DNA of 64,000 nt from Stentor coeruleus (lineage: Eukaryota; Ciliophora; Heterotrichea; Heterotrichida; Stentoridae). Positions 56,788-64,000 of the stretch are shown piece after piece; position 1 is the first letter of the stretch; the number at the start of each line of letters is the position of its first letter. The notes under the pieces are model-generated. The model ran no database searches. It saw only the letters and a list, made by a program, of their open reading frames with translations, and was not told the origin of the DNA. The translations under genes were made by a program, and so were the position numbers. Location: positions 43,964 through 107,963 of the forward strand of contig MPUH01000100.1 in assembly GCA_001970955.1 (NCBI GenBank). Direction: 5' to 3'.

Positions 56788-57089
56788 ATATATGTTTATA
56801 TATGGAAGTAAAGAAAGTATTAATGCTAGAAAATATAGGATATATACAATTCAACCCAACTTCAGCAAATAATTCAAAAAACTAATCGTAACACATAAAT
56901 CATTAAATCATATTTCTATAAATACCTCGCATCAGTAAAAAAGTCTTCAAATCTTAAAAAGCCTCCTGATTTATACTAAAATATTCTTATAATCACTTGA
57001 TATAATTCTAATTTTAACATCTAACCACCACCAAATCAACCTTATTTTCTACAATAAACTACTTAATCAAAATTAACAAAGTACACATT
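56788..57089. other. Intergenic, AT-rich with C-rich half
   Basis: No gene seen. The first 60 nt contain the conserved ccatatataaac-type 5' flank. The rest is C-rich and G-poor on the + strand, as expected 3' of the minus-strand gene at 57090. Confidence 0.45.
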
Positions 57090-57761
57090 TTAATATTTGT
57101 GAACTTTTATAAACAACTTCTGTTTCTCTTTACCTTTAGGACTAGACTCATAATTTTTCATCATCGACTGCGAAATATTTTTTTTCTCCTGTAAACTTGA
57201 CGATAAAGGTGTATAATATTCGCTTTCTTCTGTATTCTTTATAGGACTTCCTCCATCAACTTTACCTTTTTTAGTTATTCTCTTCACATTCCCAGTATAG
57301 CAACTTATAGGATCTTCTTTAACTTTTGCTGATTTCATTGTTTTTGAGCATTTAATTCCAGTTTCATTTAATATATGCACTAAATCACGTGAAAACATCA
57401 CACGATTTTTTTTTGGAACACTATTTGATGTACGTAAACACGATTGTGGCCTTGGAGAATTTTCTTCTTTACTAACTTTTAATTTGCTTAGCTGTGCTGA
57501 TAAAACTTTTATTTCATTAGCTTGTTTATCATTAAGATCTTTGAGAATCTTATTTTCGTTTTTTAAGCATTTTATTATTTTGATTAGTTTTTCAGATGGG
57601 TAATGATCGTATTTTTTCGATGTTTTCCCTGTGATATCATGAAGATTTGTTGTACTGTTAGATTTGGTTTCTGAGTCTTTAGATTTCGTGTCAGAGCGAG
57701 AGGATTTTAAAGTTTCAAATTTTTTACGTAGCATTGCGATAGATTGGTATTCTTGTTTCAT
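57090..57761 (-). CDS. 223-aa coiled-coil protein
   Basis: The ATG of MKQEYQSIAMLRKKFE is the start; the frame runs nine codons further upstream only to a TTG. A coiled coil occupies about 75-125 (EKLIKIIKCLKNENKILKDL then NDKQANEIKVLSAQLSKLKV). Ser/Thr/Lys-rich segments lie on both sides, including RPQSCLRTSNSVPKKNRVMF. No recognisable family. Its start codon is 13 nt from that of the divergent STPG gene, so both must share a minimal promoter. Confidence 0.72.
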   Translation of the reverse strand: MKQEYQSIAMLRKKFETLKSSRSDTKSKDSETKSNSTTNLHDITGKTSKKYDHYPSEKLIKIIKCLKNENKILKDLNDKQANEIKVLSAQLSKLKVSKEENSPRPQSCLRTSNSVPKKNRVMFSRDLVHILNETGIKCSKTMKSAKVKEDPISCYTGNVKRITKKGKVDGGSPIKNTEESEYYTPLSSSLQEKKNISQSMMKNYESSPKGKEKQKLFIKVHKY

Positions 57762-57772
57762 ATATAAATTAT

Positions 57773-57921
57773 AAATGGAAGATATCAAGGCAATGATGGA
57801 CGTTGGGAGATCTGAATGGGGTATTGAAGGTTATACTNAAACATATTTTTTAATCAATGGAAGATATCAAGGCAATGATGGACGTTGGGAGATCTGAATG
57901 GGGTATTGAAGGTTATACTAT
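57773..57921. other. Contig join (N at 57838) at the start of the STPG gene
   Basis: 57775-57837 recur from 57857 (offset 82). The second contig begins with 17-18 nt (aaacatattttttaatc) that differ from the first contig's flank just upstream of the ATG. Confidence 0.85.
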
Positions 57922-58702
57922 AGCTAAAACACCTATGATTATACAGAAAAGTGCAGTAATTTCACCAGATAAGCGTAACGGGCCAAGCAGGGAAGAAAAA
58001 ATCAAAGCATCTTCCCCAGATCCAACAAAATACGCTGACACCTATGAAAAATCTCATCAAAAATACTGGCGCAAGGCATGTGGGAAATTTTACAAGTCCA
58101 AAAAAATAACATATTTAGAACAACAAACCTTAAGATCCAAAAGCAACCCAGGGCCAGGAGCTTATTTGAAAAAAGATTTAGATAAGGAAAACTTTTCAAA
58201 ACATTCTCAATTAGGTCGATTTGAGTAATTATTATACAGTAAAAGCGAAAGATTAAGTTTTTTAACGACTGTGGAAAGCTATGCTGAAGAAGTACCTTCA
58301 TGTTGGAAATATGAGACTGGACAAGTTAGGAAAATCCAAAGTACGAGGTGGATTAAGCCGAAAGCAGAGAAAAAAATAGAGAAATCGGATGTTGGACCTG
58401 GGAAAAATTGGGAAGGAGTAGATAAAGCTCTTGTAAAAACAATGAATAGTAGTCCAAAGTATTCATTTCCTAAGAGTAAAGAGCCTCATACTATAAATTC
58501 AAAAAGCTTTGCAAATAAAACTCCAGGTGTTGGGAGTTATAAAGAGTCGGATAAAGCTTTTTTCAAACATCTTACGAAGAGAATTAGAACTGCTGTTATT
58601 TTACCTTATAAGCTCAAGTCTTTCACGGATACTGTCACAAAGAATGCTGCAAAAACTCCTGGACCTGGAGCCTATAACATAATCCCAGTGCTCAAGAAAT
58701 AA
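57857..58702 (+). CDS. STPG (SHIPPO-like) repeat protein, two exons
   Basis: Exons 57857-58224 and 58240-58702, with the 15-nt intron GTAATTATTATACAG between them, give 276 aa. The same ATG also stands at 57775 because of the contig join. Pro-Gly-Pro repeats are spaced through the protein: NPGPGAYLKK, VGPGKNW, TPGVGSYKES and TPGPGAYNI, the sperm-tail PG-rich pattern. Family members bind axonemal or cortical microtubules. Without the intron the gene would seem to end at 58228 with a second gene starting at 58271. It is divergent from the coiled-coil gene at 57090. Confidence 0.85.
58225..58239 (+). other. 15-nt intron in the STPG gene
   Basis: GTAATTATTATACAG carries the apparent stop TAA. 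Removal gives ...GRFDKSERLSFL and keeps the frame. Confidence 0.88.
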
Positions 58703-59093
58703 ACATAGCCTTAGTTCAAATTAAATAACTATTTTCCTATAAAAAATTATCATAAACTTAATAACTTACTATCTCTAAGTTTAATATAAAATGTATCATA
58801 AAAACAATAATATAATCTCTATCTCTTTATTTTTAAACTAAAAATCATCTTTTATAAATCTTTATAGCACAATTCCTAAGCATTTTATTAAAAAATCATC
58901 CCAACTTATAAACTCTGCTTTTTTACACCTATAAAACCTAATCCACCTTCTAAAAAAAACCTTAAAAATCCATAAATANTTTATTTTAAAAATACTCTAA
59001 TAATAATCTTCAAAAAAATTTGCATTTCCTATAAAACCTAATCCACCTTCTAAAAAAAACCTTAAAAATCCATAAATAACTCCTTTTATCATA
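58703..59093. other. Convergent intergenic region with a contig join (N at 58979)
   Basis: No gene seen. C-rich and G-poor throughout. Sequence from 58928 recurs at 59028 (offset 100). The second contig begins with 48 nt (58980-59027) unlike the first contig's flank. Confidence 0.7.
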
Positions 59094-59933
59094 TTAATTT
59101 TCTATCAACGGTATATGCGTATATCCATGCGAGTATAGCCATGCAGCAAAGTGTTTAATTAACGAAATGGTATCCCCCTCTTCATCAATCATCTTCATAT
59201 CCTCCAAAAATATCATAAACTCATTCATCTCACATGGTAAACTCTCACAATCTCTTTTACTACAATAATCCTCCTCAACATTCTCATCCAAATATTTATA
59301 AAGATATATAATAATCTTCAATATTTTGCTATAATACTCACTATCACAAACTTTTGCATGCTCCCATAAAAACTTAGCCAATACTCTTTCACATGTATTT
59401 TCATGAGGCTTTACATATTTTCCATTCCTTGCTTCTTCATGTCTTTGATCTTCTTCTCTAAGTATTTTCAATAAAGGGTGTTCAATTTCTTGATTATTAG
59501 CATAAAGTCTAGGGAAATTCTCAAATGGATCAGTCCCATCTTGGTAAAAATGCTCGATTTCTCGTAAATAGCTTATTTCATCAGCAAAATCAGGATTACT
59601 TCGAATATTGTCGGAAGGATGATCAACATGAATTTTTACAGGGGCAGTTGTATCTTTGATTTTCCTAGGACGACCTCTACCTCTACCATTTTTGAACTGT
59701 GGGGCATTTGTCCCTTCTGGGGTTATACCTTCATGCTTTGTTTTTATGTGAGTATATAAAGCTGGATAACTTAGGTACATTTTCCCACAACCGCATTTGT
59801 ATGTACGACCTTCTGAATCATTTTTGTTACGTCTTTTACCTTTTTGTTCTAATAACATATCGATTTGCTCGGCTTGCTTTTCAGATTCTTGTTTTGGTAG
59901 AACGATTGGGGTAACAGGATATTTTCGATCCAT
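59094..59933 (-). CDS. C2H2 zinc-finger protein with AT-hook
   Basis: A 279-aa protein. Residues about 46-68 read YKCGCGKMYLSYPALYTHIK plus TKH, one C2H2 finger of the C.C(12)H(4)H type. Residues about 83-92 contain the AT-hook GRGRPRK, a minor-groove binder. The rest is acidic and helical (LREIEHFYQDGTDPFENFPR, then NTCERVLAKFLWEHAKVCDS). It is probably nuclear and chromatin-associated, targets unknown. Single finger plus AT-hook is common in ciliates. Stop TAA. Confidence 0.8.
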   Translation of the reverse strand: MDRKYPVTPIVLPKQESEKQAEQIDMLLEQKGKRRNKNDSEGRTYKCGCGKMYLSYPALYTHIKTKHEGITPEGTNAPQFKNGRGRGRPRKIKDTTAPVKIHVDHPSDNIRSNPDFADEISYLREIEHFYQDGTDPFENFPRLYANNQEIEHPLLKILREEDQRHEEARNGKYVKPHENTCERVLAKFLWEHAKVCDSEYYSKILKIIIYLYKYLDENVEEDYCSKRDCESLPCEMNEFMIFLEDMKMIDEEGDTISLIKHFAAWLYSHGYTHIPLIEN

Positions 59934-60351
59934 ATTAGTAGATAAAGATGATGTATGAAAAAGGTAGAGGGATTTAGATGATGGATTAGGATAAGGTTTA
60001 TGATGAGATTATTTTTATTATATTAATAGAATATTAGTTTTGGTTTAGGGAGGTTGAGATGATAATGTGTGGTAAGGGTGGAATATCTGTGATTATTTTA
60101 GTTTTAAATAAAGATTATTGGGTTAGTTTTTAGAATGATAATTAGATTATTAGTATGTAAATGTATTATTACAGATGTTAAGATATTAGAAAAGAGATAA
60201 AATTTTTGCTATAAAATAACATTAATTTTTTTAATACAGTTTGAAGTAAATTATTAACCTACACTGTATTCACAAAATCTACCATAAACCTACATACCAA
60301 CACAATAAAAAAATACTCTACATAATCATTTCAAAAAAAATAATCTAATAA
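59934..60351. other. Intergenic, G-rich then C-rich
   Basis: No gene seen. 59940-60150 is G-rich on the + strand (5' flank of the minus-strand gene at 59933), and from about 60240 it is C-rich (3' flank of the gene at 60352). Confidence 0.5.
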
Positions 60352-61086
60352 CTACTGTGCTTCTATGCAAAGATAGCATTTCCCACCTTTTAAAGCGGCT
60401 TCATTTATCACTAAATTGCATGAAATACACTCTGAGTATATTTCTATCTTAGGATCAAGTAATTTCATAGTACTTGACTGTACCAAAATTCCACATACCT
60501 TACACTTAATTTCCCTTTCTTTATACCTTTTAATCAAACAAAAATTACAAACTGTACAAAGACATTCTCTATTCTCAAGATCACTAGCTTTAAAAGTATT
60601 TCTACAATTATTGCATTTATGATTTACATAAGAATGATCATCTACATGAGGTAAAAGTGCTACAAGTTCAGGAATTTTTACAAGTTCATATGGGCTTATA
60701 ATTATACCATGTGGACATTCTTTTTCATCTAATTTATCTTGTAAGCATTCGATACAGTGGAATTGTCTGCATTTTCTTGTTTTCATAAGGTAGTTTTTAT
60801 GATATTTGTGAGTGAGATTAATGAAATCGCCGAGGAATTTTAGATGGCTGAATTTTTTTAAACTGTCTTTCAGTTGTTCTATTTTGCCTTGAAGAGCTTC
60901 TTTTGTTTTGTTGACTTTTTCTTCAAGCTCATTTTCTAATTCTTGAAGTTTTGCATCATTTTTCGAGTGCTTTAGATCATCGATTGCTTTTTGGTAGTCA
61001 TTTCGCATAATTTCTTCACATTTTTCCTCGTCGTATACAGAAATATTAGCCCCGAGGATTTGTATGATATCTGTAATCATGTCCAT
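60352..61086 (-). CDS. Coiled-coil protein with Cys-rich zinc-binding C-terminus
   Basis: A 244-aa protein. A coiled coil fills about 40-95 (KLQELENELEEKVNKTKEAL). Cys pairs follow: CRQFHCIEC..., CNNCRNTF, CLCTVCNFC, CKVCG, CISC and CYLC, suggesting three to four zinc sites in RING or treble-clef style. The family is not recognised. The Cys-rich part resembles in spacing the C-terminus of the neighbouring 668-aa protein, which hints at a local family. It is divergent from that gene. Confidence 0.75.
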   Translation of the reverse strand: MDMITDIIQILGANISVYDEEKCEEIMRNDYQKAIDDLKHSKNDAKLQELENELEEKVNKTKEALQGKIEQLKDSLKKFSHLKFLGDFINLTHKYHKNYLMKTRKCRQFHCIECLQDKLDEKECPHGIIISPYELVKIPELVALLPHVDDHSYVNHKCNNCRNTFKASDLENRECLCTVCNFCLIKRYKEREIKCKVCGILVQSSTMKLLDPKIEIYSECISCNLVINEAALKGGKCYLCIEAQ

Positions 61087-61396
61087 TTTATATTATAATA
61101 CATGTATAATTGATATTTTTATGAGATAGAATGATGATTTTATATGAGATATTATATACAATTTTTTTGGTTATGAATATTATGAGATAATGCCTAGAAA
61201 TTCTATTAAGCTCTAGTAAATGAAAATATTTACTTAAAAAACTTGTTTTTTTTTATAGCTTCATTTTTTCTTACTAATTTGCCTTGAAATCGATTTAAAC
61301 TTGAATATAAGTGTATATTCCTCTTAAACAAGTTTTGAAAATTACTCGTTCTGAAAAAAAAATTACTAATTAGATTTATTAGATTTTATAAAACAA
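61087..61396. promoter_or_regulatory. Divergent promoter region of two Cys-rich genes
   Basis: No gene seen. AT-rich without the strong strand asymmetry found elsewhere. Confidence 0.45.
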
Positions 61397-63403
61397 ATGT
61401 CAATCAGTGAATTAAAAGCAGCAATAACTGAAGTCAAAGAAGACTCTATTGTTTTAAAAATTAAAGAAGAAAATAAAACAATTGAAAAGACAAAAATACA
61501 ATTTAGAGGATCGCCTGCCCCTCAATTTTTAATAAACTCTAGCATCTATTTAATAGTTAAGCTAGAAAATAATCAAATTATAGAAGCCTCAGTCGACCCC
61601 GAAATCGAAATAAAAGCTTTTTTTGGTAAAATAAAAAGTTTTAACCCTTCATTAAAAACTGTTGCCATATACAATTTTGAGGACTCTTTTGAATGTCCTG
61701 CCAACGAGTTTTATTTCATGGATAATTCTAAAGTGCCGTTAAATCATATCTCCGATCATATAGAATCTCATATTGTTGCATACTTTAAATCAAATTCATT
61801 CTTAGAAGCAAAAATTATTGAAAGAGACACTATATTGACATTAAGCCTTGATTCTATTAAAAATAATCATCATATTTTTGTTTTTTTGAAGGATAATTGG
61901 CAAATCATCAATACAATACCAAGAGATCAAGTTTTCTTTAAAAACACTAATCAATGCCCTACTATTGAGAATATTAAGGAACTACATGAAAAAGAAGTTA
62001 AAGTTTTTGTAAAAGATGATAAACTTCGTGCTGAAATAGAAGATCTTGACAAATCTCAAAACTATATGAAATCTCAAGCATACAATGCTAAAAAAGGTAT
62101 TCATAAAACTATGCTGGAGATTGAAGAGTCTAAATGTAAAATTGATGATGAAATTTTTGATGATGATGATGATTATTATTATAGACCTACTAGATTTGGA
62201 AGTTCTAAAGATAATCTCCCAGCTGATTCTAAAATAAAAAGTACTAGAAAAGTTACACCTGTATTTGCAACAAGGCTTCTGTTTAAAGATTTTTACCCTT
62301 CAGGTTTTACATGGTATAAACAAAGTCAACAATTTAATAAAGCATCTTGGGTAATATTTGTTGGCATATGCGAATCTACTTTTAGGTTTCCTAATAGTTA
62401 TATTAGAGAATCTTTTAAAAACAGTCTTATAAAGACTATGAATAGTTTAGGACAAGCAAATAATGAGCAGTATTTTGAATGGCTAGTTAGTTTAGGTGAA
62501 ACAAAAAATGAATATAGTTTGGAAAAACTACATGCATATCTTAGTAAATATGCTGAGTTTTATAATTTTTATGCAGATTCTATTATTGGTGAGATAGACT
62601 TTCAAAAACTCGCTGAAGAATATCATATTTGCTTCAATATATATAAAGGGCAATTTAATAATCCTGAAAATACAATCATTCTACCTATAACATATGAAGA
62701 GTATTACCCTGTTATATCATTATACATTGATACAATTTTCTATTTAACATATTCTGATTTAGTTATGAAATATGATGGATTCAATCTTAAAACACTTCAA
62801 GTTGGGTATAAAAATTCTGTTAATCTTGATTGGCCATTAGTTTATAAGCCTGAAAAAAAACATATAGATTTCTATAATTTACTTTTAAATATAGGAGAAA
62901 TTCAGCAGTTTATCAAATCGCCAAATAATATAACTCCATCAAAATTTAATATTTCTAATGAAAAATTAGTAAAAAGTATTGAAGTTTGTAAAGAAAGTTT
63001 TGATATAAATTGCCAAAGATCATTGAAATTTATAGAAGTAATCAAAGACACTAAAATTGAAAAATTAGGCAAGATTTTTTTATGTAAATGTGGAGAGATT
63101 TGTGATGGAATTTTAGTATGTAATTCTTGTGGAAGTCTTTGTAATAAATGCGAACTTTGTGCTATAAGAACAGAATATTGCCTTTATTGCAATAATAGAT
63201 TGAAAGAGATAAAGAAAGAATATTTAATTATGTGTGATAAGTGCGGCAAACTTGAGAAAAATTCTGATGCTATGGGATTTTGTTGTAGATGCGTATTTTG
63301 TAGAAAATGCATAGAAGAGGTATATTCGTTAGGGAAATGCTACTGCAAAAGAGATTTTGATAATAATGATGAGTACTGTGTAAATGAATTTCTACATAAA
63401 TAA
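61397..63403 (+). CDS. 668-aa protein with C-terminal multi-zinc region
   Basis: Family not recognised. The N-terminal 150 residues are strand-rich in repeated small-barrel style (KIQFRGSPAPQF, IIEASVDPEIEIKAFFGKIK) and are shared with the next gene. An acidic stretch near 245-260 (DDEIFDDDDDYYYRPTRF) follows, then a central helical domain (about 290-540). The C-terminus (about 560-668) has many Cys pairs: CKCGEIC, CNSCGSLCNKCELC, CLYC, CDKCG, CCRCVFCRKC and CYCKRDF. A nucleic-acid or ubiquitin-related role is possible. Ends in TAA. Confidence 0.8.
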   Translation: MSISELKAAITEVKEDSIVLKIKEENKTIEKTKIQFRGSPAPQFLINSSIYLIVKLENNQIIEASVDPEIEIKAFFGKIKSFNPSLKTVAIYNFEDSFECPANEFYFMDNSKVPLNHISDHIESHIVAYFKSNSFLEAKIIERDTILTLSLDSIKNNHHIFVFLKDNWQIINTIPRDQVFFKNTNQCPTIENIKELHEKEVKVFVKDDKLRAEIEDLDKSQNYMKSQAYNAKKGIHKTMLEIEESKCKIDDEIFDDDDDYYYRPTRFGSSKDNLPADSKIKSTRKVTPVFATRLLFKDFYPSGFTWYKQSQQFNKASWVIFVGICESTFRFPNSYIRESFKNSLIKTMNSLGQANNEQYFEWLVSLGETKNEYSLEKLHAYLSKYAEFYNFYADSIIGEIDFQKLAEEYHICFNIYKGQFNNPENTIILPITYEEYYPVISLYIDTIFYLTYSDLVMKYDGFNLKTLQVGYKNSVNLDWPLVYKPEKKHIDFYNLLLNIGEIQQFIKSPNNITPSKFNISNEKLVKSIEVCKESFDINCQRSLKFIEVIKDTKIEKLGKIFLCKCGEICDGILVCNSCGSLCNKCELCAIRTEYCLYCNNRLKEIKKEYLIMCDKCGKLEKNSDAMGFCCRCVFCRKCIEEVYSLGKCYCKRDFDNNDEYCVNEFLHK

Positions 63404-63541
63404 ATAGACTTGTTATTGTTATTGCTTCTCTTATAAGGTGAATCTAGTTTTATTAAAATTTAGTTTATTCTTAAATTAGCTACTGTTTTAAATAACTTTT
63501 TATAGACATATTAGGTTTGATTATTAGTTCTTATAAAAATA

Positions 63542-64000
63542 ATGTCTACGACAGAAGTTTCAGGATACATAACACAAATCAAAGGCAAATATGTAGTTGT
63601 CAAAATCACTGAATTGAACTTGGTTAAAGTTGTTGATATATCTTACATAAAATTTAGAGGTTTTCCTGCACATCCCTCACTAATTGCTGTTAACTCTGTT
63701 CTCATTCTAAAGCTTATTCAAAATAATATAATCGAAGCTTCGATAGATACGAAAATTGAAATAAATGCATACTTTGGTTTCATAAAAGAAGTAGATATTT
63801 TAACACAAAAATCAATTTTATCAAACTTTTTTGAGATGTATGAATGCTTGGCTACCCAAATTTTTTATGCAAATAATCAATCAGTGCCTTTAAGTGAACT
63901 TAAAAATAAAATCAATTATCCTGTTATTGTTTATCTCAACGGAGATTCTTTCTTAGAAGCAAGAATTTTGCAAGAAGATACTATAATTAAGCTTTAAGCT
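63542..64000 (+). CDS. Tandem paralogue of the 668-aa protein, N-terminal part only
   Basis: Residues 1-151 align with the N-terminus of the preceding gene (FRGFPAHPSL/FRGSPAPQFL, IIEASIDTKIEINAYFGFIK/IIEASVDPEIEIKAFFGKIK, GDSFLEARI/SNSFLEAKI), roughly 40-45 % identical by eye. The frame meets TAA at 63995-63997 exactly where the paralogue continues (DTILTLSLD versus DTIIKL*), three bases before the window ends. It may be a truncated pseudogene, or the end may be a sequence error or hidden intron; this window cannot decide. Confidence 0.65.

Larger units (their letters stand above)
20011..56830. repeat. Right arm of the inverted duplication, expanded by private genes
   Basis: This arm holds the mirror copies: coiled-coil gene 20011-24606 (+), propeller/solenoid gene 26717-28537 (-), Enhancer of polycomb 29101-30615 (+), beta-sandwich gene 34423-34938 (+), MTHFR 52455-54239 (-) and the intact 468-aa coiled-coil gene 55381-56787 (-). 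It is about three times longer than the left arm because of private blocks at about 24.63-26.70 kb, 30.6-34.1 kb and 34.98-52.45 kb. Homology stops within about 10 to 70 nt of the shared genes' stop codons at the block edges, so the edges are sharp. Confidence 0.93.

Noticed and set aside
58271-58702. Independent second STPG gene starting at 58271
   Set aside because: A 15-nt intron joins it in frame to the upstream exon.
1-64000. tRNA, rRNA, CRISPR, transposase or IS-like elements
   Set aside because: I saw no cloverleaf-like segments, regular spacer arrays or transposase motifs on reading both strands. A covariance-model search could still find a small RNA.
1-64000. TGA read as Trp, as in Blepharisma
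   Set aside because: Trp is TGG throughout, and I found no long gene needing a TGA to be read as sense.

Overview
The window looks like macronuclear DNA of a heterotrich ciliate, most likely Stentor or a close relative. The DNA is very AT-rich. Genes are packed on both strands and read with the standard code. Several genes are interrupted by introns of exactly 15 nt (GT...AG), which is the known hallmark of heterotrichs. Two short runs of the octamer CCCTAACA, which I recall as the heterotrich telomere repeat, also occur. Of 28 genes whose stop I can place, 17 end in TAA, 11 in TAG and none in TGA. The species is inferred; I could not search a database.

The dominant feature is a large, imperfect inverted duplication. 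Outward from a unique 7 kb centre (about 13.0-20.0 kb), both arms carry the same genes in mirror order and orientation: a long coiled-coil/EF-hand-like protein, a beta-propeller/alpha-solenoid protein resembling WDPCP/Fritz, Enhancer of polycomb, a small beta-sandwich protein, MTHFR, and a 468-aa coiled-coil protein that is a pseudogene at the far left and intact at the right. Shared proteins are about 95-99 % identical where I counted. Each arm has private genes in the gaps. The left has a SWEET sugar transporter. The right has an arrestin, a CFAP97-like protein, an EF-hand-like protein, a cyclic-nucleotide-domain K+ channel, a 15.4 kb RNF213-like E3 ligase gene, fragments of other genes, and an unrecognised 110-aa gene.

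The centre holds an unrecognised 149-aa gene, ribosomal proteins eL32 and eS7, a RING protein, and a PKG-like protein that has lost its catalytic residues. Beyond the right arm (57-64 kb) lie a coiled-coil gene, an STPG-repeat ciliary protein, a C2H2/AT-hook protein, and three Cys-rich proteins, two of them tandem paralogues.

Ten single-N positions mark contig joins. At each one the flanking sequence is repeated because overlapping contig ends were not merged. Collapsing the overlaps at 10278 and 31214 removes 127 and 133 nt and restores one continuous frame in both affected genes.

The strongest hunting leads are: the inverted duplication; a 99-nt structured intron in Enhancer of polycomb that is almost invariant between copies and carries a TACTAAC branch point; strand-asymmetric intergenic DNA, C-rich 5' and G-rich 3' of genes on the coding strand, including 240 nt without a single C; the PKG-like pseudokinase; and the giant RZ-finger RNF213-like protein without an evident RING. 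Cilia or basal-body candidates (CFAP97-like, STPG, WDPCP-like and coiled-coil proteins) are frequent, which fits a ciliate, but nothing shows that they are co-regulated.
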